NCBI GenBank assembly: GCA_025060595.1
Contig: JANXBX010000005.1
Coordinates: forward strand, 1-64,000
Length of the DNA: 64,000 nucleotides
Origin: Synergistota bacterium
GTDB taxonomy: Bacteria; Synergistota; GBS-1
Direction: 5' to 3'
Position 1 is the stretch's first letter. Each line of letters starts with the position of its first letter. Shown here piece by piece: positions 8,263 through 15,569 of the stretch. Below the pieces are notes generated by a model. The model did not search any database, had not been told where the DNA came from, and saw nothing but the letters and a program-made list of their open reading frames with translations. The position numbers were made by a program, and so were the translations under genes.

Positions 8263-9132
8263 ATGGAAGTACCTAAGTTTATAGGTAGGGTTTTAATAGA
8301 GGGTAAAATAGAGGCCAAAACGGGTCTTCGTATAGGCGGTTCCAGGGAAGTGCTTGAAGTTGGTGGTCTAGATCTTCCCGTTATTAAGGATCCATTTGGG
8401 GTTCCTTATATACCTGGATCTTCTTTGAAGGGTAAGATGAGGGCTCTACTGGAACTTATGGAAGGTAAGGGAAGTTATGTTTTAAAAGGCGAGCAAGAAG
8501 ATACTAATTTTCAAGATTTTTGGGCTAAGTATACTAAGTATATTAGGGAGTCTAGCAATGAGAAATCGATAAAGTTTGAAGGTAAACCTTGTTCTTGTGG
8601 CGAATGTAATATATGTAAGCTTTTTGGCATTCCTGCAAATGCCAATAAACGTCCTTTAAATCCTACGCGTTTGACAGTTCGTGATGCTTTTTTAGATAAA
8701 GATGATTTTGAGAATAAGTTTAAGGATGCTGAGCTTCTTGAGTTTGAATATACAGAAGTTAAATATGAAAACTCTATAGATAGGCTCACTTCAGCAGCCA
8801 ATCCTCGTCAAGTAGAGAGGGTTCCAGCTGGTGCTCAGTTTAATTTTGCTATGATTGTTAAGCTTTTGGGTGAAGAGGAAGTGGATCTTTTAGGAACTCT
8901 TGCAACTGGTATGAAACTTCTCGAGGATGATTATCTTGGTGGTCATGGTTCAAGAGGTTATGGAGCTATAGAGTTTAGGAATCTTAAAATTAAGTTCAGG
9001 AGCCGTTCTTTTTACGAGGGAAGGGAAGGTGAAAAAGAAGTAGGAAGTTATAAGAGTGTTTCTGAAATTAAGCTTGAAGAGATTAAAAGCGCGCTGAAAA
9101 AGCTGATTAGAGGAGAAAGTGAGTCAAAATGA
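8263..9132 (+). CDS. csm3: Csm3, backbone Cas7-type subunit and target-RNA nuclease
   Basis: 289 aa. The N-terminal RRM-type fold carries TGLRIGGS, then GLDLPVIKDP, where D37 matches the catalytic aspartate (D33 of the Streptococcus thermophilus protein) that cuts target RNA every 6 nucleotides. IPGSSLKGKMRALLE follows. A cysteine-rich insert (CSCGECNICKLFG, about 110-122) is a probable zinc site. EVKYENSIDRLTSAANPRQ and DYLGGHGSRGYG are family signatures. An SD (CAGGAGG) lies before the ATG. It overlaps csm4 by 4 bases. Confidence 0.96.
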   Translation: MEVPKFIGRVLIEGKIEAKTGLRIGGSREVLEVGGLDLPVIKDPFGVPYIPGSSLKGKMRALLELMEGKGSYVLKGEQEDTNFQDFWAKYTKYIRESSNEKSIKFEGKPCSCGECNICKLFGIPANANKRPLNPTRLTVRDAFLDKDDFENKFKDAELLEFEYTEVKYENSIDRLTSAANPRQVERVPAGAQFNFAMIVKLLGEEEVDLLGTLATGMKLLEDDYLGGHGSRGYGAIEFRNLKIKFRSRSFYEGREGEKEVGSYKSVSEIKLEEIKSALKKLIRGESESK

Positions 9133-10118
9133 TGATTTTTAAGCTTTTCCCTGGTGAAAGAGCTTTACTATCCTGGAAAGATTTAACCTTTAGTTCTTCC
9201 TCGCTTTTTGGCGGTTTATCTAACGCGATTGGAGAGCTTTATGGTGGAGGCGAACTGCGTAAGTTCATAGAGGCTTTTTCTAAGAATGAAATTAATATTT
9301 CTTCTGTTTTTCCTATGATAAGGGGGGAAACGCAGGATATTCTATTCTTGCCTCGTCCTATTCTTCCTCCGAAGTTAGAAGGAAAAGAGGGTGGATCATC
9401 TATTGAGAGCAAGAAAATCAAGAGGATAAAATGGTTATCCGTGAATACATTTTTCGAGCTCGGTAAAAGTATTGTGTACGATGATTCTGATAAAAGTTAT
9501 AGATTTTATTACGTATTTTCGAACAGCAATATTTTTTGGAATGATCTTTTTTATGCTCAAGATGTTCCTGCTGAGTTTAAAAGAGAGATTCCTTTCAGGA
9601 AAGTTGAGGTTCCCCATGCTTCTATAGATAGGCTAGATTTTTCATCAAATCTTTTCTTTACTGAGGACATAATGGTTAAAAATCCCTTAGGTTTTTACTT
9701 TTTATGTGAAGCTTTAGATGTCTGGAGGGATAAGATAAAAAACGCTGTTAGTTTTCTTTTAGATGAAGGTTTAGGGGGTGAAAGAAGCAAGGGTAAGGGT
9801 ATTTTTGAGGAGGTTAAGGTAGAAGAGGTTGACTTTTTGCCCAAAGTTAAAAAAGTCATAGGTTATATTGGACTTTCTCTAACTTATCCATCTGAAGAAG
9901 AAGTTAGCAAAATTTATTCTTTTTCCTTAGTTAAAGATGATGGTTTTGTATACATGGGAGGAGGTAGAAGCATTAAAAAGTCCAGAGTAATGATGCTTTC
10001 AGAAGGTTCATTCTATAAAGGTGAAGTAAAGGGGAAGCTTTTTGAGGAGAGATCGGGGAATATTGTGGTCTTTAGAAACGGAAAGGCTTTTACTGTTCCG
10101 GTAGGTGATTTAAGTTGA
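9129..10118 (+). CDS. csm4: Csm4, Cas5-type subunit that caps the crRNA 5' handle
   Basis: 329 aa RAMP protein. The glycine-rich loop GLGGERSKGKGIFEEV near residues 219-234 is the best family mark, and PLGFYFL and SSSSLFGGLSNAIGELYGGG fit the Cas5/Csm4 fold. In the Csm complex it binds Cas10 and the repeat-derived crRNA tag. The start ATGATG overlaps the csm3 stop by 4 bases, indicating translational coupling. The stop overlaps the TTG start of csm5. Confidence 0.93.
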   Translation: MMIFKLFPGERALLSWKDLTFSSSSLFGGLSNAIGELYGGGELRKFIEAFSKNEINISSVFPMIRGETQDILFLPRPILPPKLEGKEGGSSIESKKIKRIKWLSVNTFFELGKSIVYDDSDKSYRFYYVFSNSNIFWNDLFYAQDVPAEFKREIPFRKVEVPHASIDRLDFSSNLFFTEDIMVKNPLGFYFLCEALDVWRDKIKNAVSFLLDEGLGGERSKGKGIFEEVKVEEVDFLPKVKKVIGYIGLSLTYPSEEEVSKIYSFSLVKDDGFVYMGGGRSIKKSRVMMLSEGSFYKGEVKGKLFEERSGNIVVFRNGKAFTVPVGDLS

Positions 10119-11266
10119 AAGTTAAGTTGAAAACCTTAACCCCAATATTTATAGGTGCTGGGAAAGAAAAAGTTCTCTCTCCAAGATTTGATTGGGTTAT
10201 GGGTAAGGAAGGTGTATTATTAATAGATCAAAATCGTTTATTTGAAATTCTTACCCTTAATGAGCGTTTAGTAGATGATTATGTTAAGCATGTTAAAGAA
10301 GGAGGAAATATCAGAAATTTCATTGATAATCTTGATAAGGAAAGAGTAATTGGAAAAGAAGATGTAAAGAGTTTGATTAAAGGTAAGCTTCGTTTTAAAG
10401 TGGCATTAAAAGATAAAGAGAACATCGAAATCCAAAGGTTTATTTCTTCTCCCTTAGGTAACTACATACCTGGAAGTAGCATCAAGGGGGCTATAAGGAC
10501 AGCATTGGGGTATTATTACTTTAACAAAAAGAAACAAAGGTCCAATACCTTAAATGTCTTAGATAAGATTAAAAATGTTAAGAATCCAAAGTTTGCCTAT
10601 AGTGATGCGAATTTGCAGTTCGAAACCTTTTCCGCTAGATTTTCTTCTTATGGAAAATATGATGCTAAAGATGACTTTCTTAAGCTTTTAAGGGTGAGGG
10701 ATAGTGCTTTCTTATCTCGAGATAATTTTGTGATATTTCAATGTTCTGTTTTCAACTTTAATAGTAATAAAGAGGGTGCACCTGTGTTTCTTGAGTGTTT
10801 GGATGAGGGAAAAGAGGTAGAAATTGAAATCAACTTTTTTAAGGGTAAGAGTCCTATTTATAACCTATGTTCTGGTTTTTGGAGTTTTCTTAAGGAGGGG
10901 GAAGAAAAGGCTATCTTAAAGATATTTGAGTTTTTAAACGGGTTTGCGTTGGACTTTATAAAACGTGAAAAGAACTTTTTTAAGAATAGACAAAAGGATT
11001 TGATAGATTTCTATAATAAAATAGAGAAAGAGGTTAGCGAAAAAACTGCTTTGCTTCTCTTAGGGAGGGGAACCACTTTCTTTGGAAAAACCATAGATAT
11101 GGCTTTTACAGATGAAGAATTTGAAAGATTAAGAGATATTTTTCCTATTAGACAGATGGGGGTTGTGGGAGGGAAGAAATCAAAACCATTTCCTATAACC
11201 CGTCTTTTGTGTAAGGATGGTAGTGGTTATAAGCCTCTTGGATGGGCTTTGCTTACCATAAAATAA
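10115..11266 (+). CDS. csm5: Csm5, Cas7-type subunit at the crRNA 3' end
   Basis: 383 aa RAMP protein. Visible marks are LKTLTPIFIGAGKEKVLSPR at the N-terminus, YIPGSSIKGAIRTALGYY near 117-134, and GRGTTFFGKTI near 315. Csm5 tops the filament and helps recruit nucleases for crRNA 3' trimming. It starts with TTG in a TTGA overlap with the csm4 stop. It is the last gene of the operon; no csm6 or cas6 follows, and a separate promoter lies 20 bases after its stop. Confidence 0.93.
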   Translation: MKVKLKTLTPIFIGAGKEKVLSPRFDWVMGKEGVLLIDQNRLFEILTLNERLVDDYVKHVKEGGNIRNFIDNLDKERVIGKEDVKSLIKGKLRFKVALKDKENIEIQRFISSPLGNYIPGSSIKGAIRTALGYYYFNKKKQRSNTLNVLDKIKNVKNPKFAYSDANLQFETFSARFSSYGKYDAKDDFLKLLRVRDSAFLSRDNFVIFQCSVFNFNSNKEGAPVFLECLDEGKEVEIEINFFKGKSPIYNLCSGFWSFLKEGEEKAILKIFEFLNGFALDFIKREKNFFKNRQKDLIDFYNKIEKEVSEKTALLLLGRGTTFFGKTIDMAFTDEEFERLRDIFPIRQMGVVGGKKSKPFPITRLLCKDGSGYKPLGWALLTIK

Positions 11267-11286
11267 GATAAGCAGAAAAATCGTTC

Positions 11287-11315
11287 TTGACAATATGGTG
11301 ATACTCGTTTAATAT
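11287..11315 (+). promoter_or_regulatory. Promoter of the 4Fe-4S membrane protein gene
   Basis: Perfect TTGACA (11287-11292), a 17-bp spacer and TAATAT (11310-11315). It separates the next gene from the csm operon as a transcription unit. The spacer carries TATGGTGA (11294-11301), also present at 5428-5435 upstream of cas10. Confidence 0.6.
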
Positions 11316-11389
11316 TTAAGTCTGTTTTGTGTGAGGTTCTAGTAACTCCTAAAGCGAAGATCGAGTAGCCATTGCAGGAGGGATGGTCT

Positions 11390-11845
11390 GTGGTTAAGTT
11401 TATAAGGATAGTTGGAGTGTTACTTTATTTAGTAATGATGATTTTAGGGATTTTTTATCCTTTAATAGGTGTAGTGGTACTGGGATATTTGGTAACGGTG
11501 GTTATACTTGGTAGGAGAAAAAAGTGGTGTTCGTTGAATTGTCCACGAGGTAGCTTTTATGATTTTATAATATCAAAGTTATCTCTTAAAAGGCCCTTGT
11601 CTAAGTTTTTGAGGAATAACTTTACATGGAAGCTTTTTTTAATTTTGTTAGTTTTACTTATGGTTGTGCAATTTTACATTGTGCGACCGTTTGACTATGA
11701 TGGTGTTGAAATGTTTGAAAAGCTAGGTTTAATTTTTTACAGAGCTTGTTTTGTATCTAGCGCTATAGGTATACCTCTATCTATATATTACAATCATAGG
11801 GCATGGTGTGCTGTGTGTCCCGTAGGGAACTTGCTTAGGAAGTAA
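11390..11845 (+). CDS. Small membrane protein with 4Fe-4S-type cysteine motifs (NapH/NosR-like fold)
   Basis: 151 aa from the GTG at 11390, which sits 7 bases after AGGAGGG (11376-11382). An upstream in-frame TTG at 11372 precedes that SD and is not used. There are about four hydrophobic segments. The cysteine pairs are WCSLNCPRG near residue 45 and WCAVCPVGN near the C-terminus, the CxxxCP pattern of membrane ferredoxin-like electron carriers. Redox transfer across or along the inner membrane is likely, but no partner enzyme is adjacent. It is followed by a strong terminator, so it forms a one-gene unit. Confidence 0.7.
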   Translation: MVKFIRIVGVLLYLVMMILGIFYPLIGVVVLGYLVTVVILGRRKKWCSLNCPRGSFYDFIISKLSLKRPLSKFLRNNFTWKLFLILLVLLMVVQFYIVRPFDYDGVEMFEKLGLIFYRACFVSSAIGIPLSIYYNHRAWCAVCPVGNLLRK

Positions 11846-11884
11846 GGATATTCTTATTCTAAATAAATTTTTATTTTTTATTAT

Positions 11885-11926
11885 ATAGCAGGAACCAGGT
11901 AGATAAATGGTTCCTGCTATTTTTTT
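11885..11926 (+). terminator. Strong intrinsic terminator
   Basis: A 13-bp perfect stem (11885-11897 with 11908-11920, core AGCAGGAACCA / TGGTTCCTGCT), a 10-base loop and a run of seven T. It ends the 4Fe-4S protein transcript and insulates the symporter gene downstream. Confidence 0.92.
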
Positions 11927-11980
11927 AATTTCATTTAGGTATCCTTTTACAATTAAGTCTATTCTTAGTAAAAGCTTGAC

Positions 11981-12023
11981 TTGCTATTTTGCGTAGATGG
12001 TTTATAATTTAGTTGTAAACCAT
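11981..12023 (+). promoter_or_regulatory. Promoter and overlapping inverted-repeat operator of the symporter operon
   Basis: The -10 box is a perfect TATAAT (12003-12008) with TTGCTA (11981-11986) 16 bp upstream. A 27-bp inverted repeat with 11-bp arms and one mismatch (11997-12007 and 12013-12023, outer halves ATGGTTTA / TAAACCAT) covers the -10 and the start point. That position suits a repressor site. Confidence 0.6.
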
Positions 12024-12049
12024 AGCTAAAATTAGGAGGTGTTGCTCTG

Positions 12050-13300
12050 ATGAGTAATAATCAGTTAGCAGTGCCTCTTAAGTTAGGTAGGCGTCCTTTA
12101 CTTATGCTTTTTGCGTTTTTCCTAGGAGCAATTATTGGATACCTAGCTGGACCTAAGGTTGTGGTAATTAAACCCTTAGGAGATATATTCATATATCTTT
12201 TAAAGTTTTTAATCGGTCCTCTCATTTTTGTTTCTATAACTTTAGCTATATCTTTTGTTGCCGATATGAGTAGGCTTGGTAGGGTTTTTGGTCGATTCTT
12301 AATTTACTGGCTTGTTATGGGGTTTATTTCAGCAGCTATAGGTTTTGTCATGGCTGGTGTTATTAAGCCTGGTGTGGGGGTCAAACTTGAGCCTCCTCCA
12401 GGGTGGACTCCACCTAAAATAGCTGGTATAGATGAAATCATAGCTACTGTTATACCAAATAACTTTATAGCACCTTTTCTTAATCTCCAAGGTATGCAAA
12501 TCATAGTTGCTGCTATATTGTTTGGTATTGCTGCGGTACTTTTGGGAAGAGATATGCCTGATAAGAAGCAGCTTTTTGTTGATGTGCTCAACGCTATACT
12601 AGGGGTTATATACAAGTTTATAGATATTGTTCTTTGGTATGCTCCTATTGGAATCTTTGCTCTTGCTGCTAACTTGGTTGGGGTTGCTGGGGGAATGGTT
12701 TTAGGAGCGGTATTCAAGATGGTTTTAACTCAGTGGGTCGCTTATGCAATAATACTCTTTATAATCCATCCTATATTGCTTGTAGGGTATATAGGCGTTA
12801 ATCCTTTCCAATATTGGAGAAAGATTTATCCAGCTATGATAACGGCCTTTTCAACTACATCAAGTAGCGCTACAATGCCTGTTACACTTGAAAGGACAAG
12901 CAAGCTCGGTGTACCTGTAGATATGGTTCAGCTCATTATTCCTATTGCTGCGACCATTAATATGCAAGCCGTTGCTGCTGAGATGCCTATATATGTCGCT
13001 TGGGCTAGCCAAATGTATGGTGTTTCTTTAACTGGTGGGCAAATAGCTATAGCGCTTTTCCTAGGAGTTATAGGTGCGGCAGCTTGTGCAGGAGTCCCTG
13101 GTGGTGGAATTATAGTTGCTGCTATGACTCTCTCTATAATGGGGCTTCCTCTAACTCCTGTTCCATGGATAGCAGGGATTTATACTCTTATAGATATGCC
13201 CAATACGATGCTTAATGTTACAGGGGATCCTCTTGGAGTTATGGTTGTTGCTAAAGGTTTAGGTGAATTTGATAAGAGCAGGTTTTATGCTTCTGACTAA
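12050..13300 (+). CDS. Glutamate-transporter-family (DAACS) cation symporter with altered substrate site
   Basis: 416 aa, eight transmembrane segments and two hairpins as in GltPh. HP1 reads STTSSSATMP (268-277), with T270 where GltPh has Arg276. TM7 reads NMQAVA (304-309) in place of NMDGTA. TM8 reads DMPNTMLNVTGD (382-393), keeping the family Asp and Asn but with N385 where GltPh has Arg397, the residue that holds the acidic side chain. The two usual substrate arginines and one sodium-site Asp are therefore missing. A neutral or otherwise different substrate is inferred. AGGAGG precedes the ATG. Downstream genes suggest amino-acid use. Confidence 0.9.
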   Translation: MSNNQLAVPLKLGRRPLLMLFAFFLGAIIGYLAGPKVVVIKPLGDIFIYLLKFLIGPLIFVSITLAISFVADMSRLGRVFGRFLIYWLVMGFISAAIGFVMAGVIKPGVGVKLEPPPGWTPPKIAGIDEIIATVIPNNFIAPFLNLQGMQIIVAAILFGIAAVLLGRDMPDKKQLFVDVLNAILGVIYKFIDIVLWYAPIGIFALAANLVGVAGGMVLGAVFKMVLTQWVAYAIILFIIHPILLVGYIGVNPFQYWRKIYPAMITAFSTTSSSATMPVTLERTSKLGVPVDMVQLIIPIAATINMQAVAAEMPIYVAWASQMYGVSLTGGQIAIALFLGVIGAAACAGVPGGGIIVAAMTLSIMGLPLTPVPWIAGIYTLIDMPNTMLNVTGDPLGVMVVAKGLGEFDKSRFYASD

Positions 13301-14474
13301 AGGGTCACCGAGAATTTGTTTAGCTGGTCATATCGGTGTCGGTCACGTTTTTAGCCATTCTGGGTTTGTCCAAGATGATTCGCTTGGTTTTTTAACTGTT
13401 GTTAATTTTGTTAAAGAGCTTTTTGGTTTAGATATCAAGCTTGTAGGAACTAGCGTTGACGGAGATAGTATAAAGGTTTTTACATCTTACGGCGGGGTTG
13501 GTATAGGTAAGCCTAGAAGGGGGTTAACCCCTTTTGAAATTAGTGCCTTGAGGAAGGCGGGGGGTGACCCCCTTTTTGTTCAACGTTTAGCTCTTGAGAT
13601 CTTTGGTAGGTTTTACGGTAACGGTATTAGTGAAAGCGCTGTTTCATTTATGTATGCTTTATCAGAGAGTATATTAGATTCTTTAAATAGGGCTATACCT
13701 GAGTCCAAGCTTTTGAAGTGTGAGGATGAAATAAGTTCGGATATAGTTTGGGGAGTTAATATCGATTTTTGGGGTGTACCCTTAGCCATTTTAGCCACTG
13801 TAAATGGTTCTAAAATCGGCTTGGGGCCTTGTGAAGATTTGGAAGGAAATGTTTATAAAGGGGTGAAATTTAGAGTTTTAAGGAGTTTAAGAGCATTAAA
13901 AATCCCCACAATAGTTGTAGAAAGCAAAGCCTTTAATCCGGCTCTTAGTGTTGATGTTCCAAGTTTTCTAGTTAGGTATAATGAGGAAGTGGATAATTCC
14001 GCTGTTGCTTTGAGTCTAGTCGATTCTCTTAAGGAGCTCGGATACCCTTTTCTATTCATAAGTAAAGCTTTTCCTCTTCTTTCGAAACCTGCCATAGAGG
14101 TTGAAAGCAAGAAGTTTGTTTCACGTTTACTTAGGCTTGTTAAGGCCTTTTCTAGGGTTAAGACCTCTAAGAGTAAGGTTTTGATTTTAGGAGAACTTGC
14201 TAAGCTTATCTCTGAGGATGCTGGTGGTGTTTCTTTTATGAGCTCTAGAGTCAATAAAGTGGCGAGAGCTGTTGGGTTAATGCCTGGTACTGGTGCTGTT
14301 ATATCTATGTGTTTGCCGAAAGGATATATAAAGGAGCATAAAATTCCTTTCGTTACGGAGGATGATTTAGCCAAAATGACACAAGTTGTGAGAAAGGCAG
14401 TTATAAGGCTTTGGGATAGAATCGAAGATGCCCAAAGAGAACTTAATTTGAAATTCAAGGCCTTAGGGGGGTGA
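13287..14474 (+). CDS. Protein of unknown function, between a symporter and an asparaginase
   Basis: About 395 aa from the ATG at 13287; an in-frame GTG at 13263 is also possible and the start is not settled. I do not recognise the family. It has no signal peptide and no membrane segment. Conserved-looking stretches are GHIGVGHVFSHSGFVQDD (H15, H20, H24, D30, D31), which could bind a metal, GVNIDFWGVPLAI, and GLGPCEDLEGN near the middle, plus GLMPGTGAVISMCLPKG near the C-terminus. It overlaps the symporter 3' end by 14 bases and is 4 bases before the asparaginase TTG, so the three genes form one operon and probably one pathway. Confidence 0.75.
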   Translation: MLLTKGSPRICLAGHIGVGHVFSHSGFVQDDSLGFLTVVNFVKELFGLDIKLVGTSVDGDSIKVFTSYGGVGIGKPRRGLTPFEISALRKAGGDPLFVQRLALEIFGRFYGNGISESAVSFMYALSESILDSLNRAIPESKLLKCEDEISSDIVWGVNIDFWGVPLAILATVNGSKIGLGPCEDLEGNVYKGVKFRVLRSLRALKIPTIVVESKAFNPALSVDVPSFLVRYNEEVDNSAVALSLVDSLKELGYPFLFISKAFPLLSKPAIEVESKKFVSRLLRLVKAFSRVKTSKSKVLILGELAKLISEDAGGVSFMSSRVNKVARAVGLMPGTGAVISMCLPKGYIKEHKIPFVTEDDLAKMTQVVRKAVIRLWDRIEDAQRELNLKFKALGG

Positions 14475-14478
14475 GTTT

Positions 14479-15519
14479 TTGGCTGATAAAATTTTATGGA
14501 TAAGAACCGGCGGAACTATAGATATGATTTATGATAAGGAGAGCGCTTCTTATGTTCCTGCCTCTAAGGATTTGATCAATAAGGTTTTAGATAGAATATC
14601 TTTAAGCGATGTTTACTTGGATATAAGAAGCGATGTGGTTGATTTTATAGATAGCTCAGAGATGATACCCGATGTGTGGATTAGGCTTTCGGTTTTTATA
14701 GCTGATAACATAGAGAGATATGATGGAGTTTTAATAACTCATGGAACTGATACGATGCATTATACGGCTTCGGCCTTGAGTTTTATGCTTATGAATTTAG
14801 ATAAACCTGTTGTTCTGACAGGGGCGATGATTCCTATACTTGAGGAGGGCTCTGATGGAGTGAAGAATTTCTTGGATTCTATAACCTTTTTGACCAGAGC
14901 TTCTATACCTGGTGTCTTTTTGGTATTTGATGGTAAAGTTATAAGAGGGGTAAGGGCAAGAAAAGTTAGCTCAGGTGATTTTGGGGCGTTTTATAGTATA
15001 AACTCAGAGTATGTTGGTTTTGTGGAGAATGGGGCTATTAGATTAAATTTAAAAGGTAAACCTTTTATAACGGGATCAGGACAATCTAGAGTTTATGCTG
15101 ATACTAAGTTAAATAATAAAGCTGCTTTAGTTAAACTTTTTCCTGGATTTGATCCCAAGTTGCTAGAGAGTTTAGTTGTTTCAGGGGTTAAGGGAATTGT
15201 ACTTGAGGCTTTTGGTTCCGGAGGGGCTAGGGTTACTGATCCACTTTCTATAGTTGAGTCTATAAGAAGACTTAAAGAGAAAGGTATTCCGGTTTTTATA
15301 ACTTCTCAATGTTGTTTAAAAGGAATTGTTAGGTTCGGTCCTAAGCCTTACTATGTGGCTAAAAGGTTGATGGAAGCTGGTGCTATTTCGCTTCATGATA
15401 TGCTTAGTGAGGTTGCTATTGTTAAACTTATGTGGGTGTTAGGTCATACTGAAAGTTACAATGAGATTGTAGAGCTTATGCTTAAAAATATGGTTGGTGA
15501 GATAGACACAGATAGTTAA
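14479..15519 (+). CDS. L-asparaginase family amidohydrolase, cytoplasmic
   Basis: 346 aa. Both catalytic triad parts of the family are visible: T13 in RTGGTID, and T90-D91 with K162 (HGTDTM and ARKVSS), matching Thr12, Thr89-Asp90 and Lys162 of the E. coli type II enzyme. It hydrolyses asparagine (or a related amide) to aspartate and ammonia. There is no signal peptide, so it acts in the cytoplasm. It starts with TTG behind AGGGGGGTGA and is the third gene of the symporter operon. GAMIPILEEGSDGVKN replaces the more usual GAMRP, so the exact substrate is open. Confidence 0.9.
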   Translation: MADKILWIRTGGTIDMIYDKESASYVPASKDLINKVLDRISLSDVYLDIRSDVVDFIDSSEMIPDVWIRLSVFIADNIERYDGVLITHGTDTMHYTASALSFMLMNLDKPVVLTGAMIPILEEGSDGVKNFLDSITFLTRASIPGVFLVFDGKVIRGVRARKVSSGDFGAFYSINSEYVGFVENGAIRLNLKGKPFITGSGQSRVYADTKLNNKAALVKLFPGFDPKLLESLVVSGVKGIVLEAFGSGGARVTDPLSIVESIRRLKEKGIPVFITSQCCLKGIVRFGPKPYYVAKRLMEAGAISLHDMLSEVAIVKLMWVLGHTESYNEIVELMLKNMVGEIDTDS

Positions 15520-15525
15520 AGATGA

Positions 15526-15534
15526 TGTTATAAT
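15526..15534 (+). promoter_or_regulatory. Extended -10 promoter before the LDH2 gene
   Basis: TGT followed by perfect TATAAT (15529-15534), 36 bases before the GTG start. The best -35 (TAGACA, 15503-15508) is 20 bp away, so it probably relies on the extended -10. Confidence 0.5.
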
Positions 15535-15569
15535 AAACGTAAAAAGATCCTTTAATAGGGGGGATAAAG

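Noticed and set aside
11390-11845. 4Fe-4S membrane protein as a CRISPR accessory protein
   Set aside because: It has its own TTGACA promoter and terminator, and its fold is a general redox carrier; proximity alone is not enough.
12304-12717. 137-codon minus-strand frame
   Set aside because: Lies within the symporter's conserved membrane region and shows shadow composition.
13853-14458. 201-codon minus-strand frame opposite the unknown gene
   Set aside because: Low-complexity Ser/Leu/Thr composition typical of an antisense shadow, no SD, and the plus-strand frame fits the operon.
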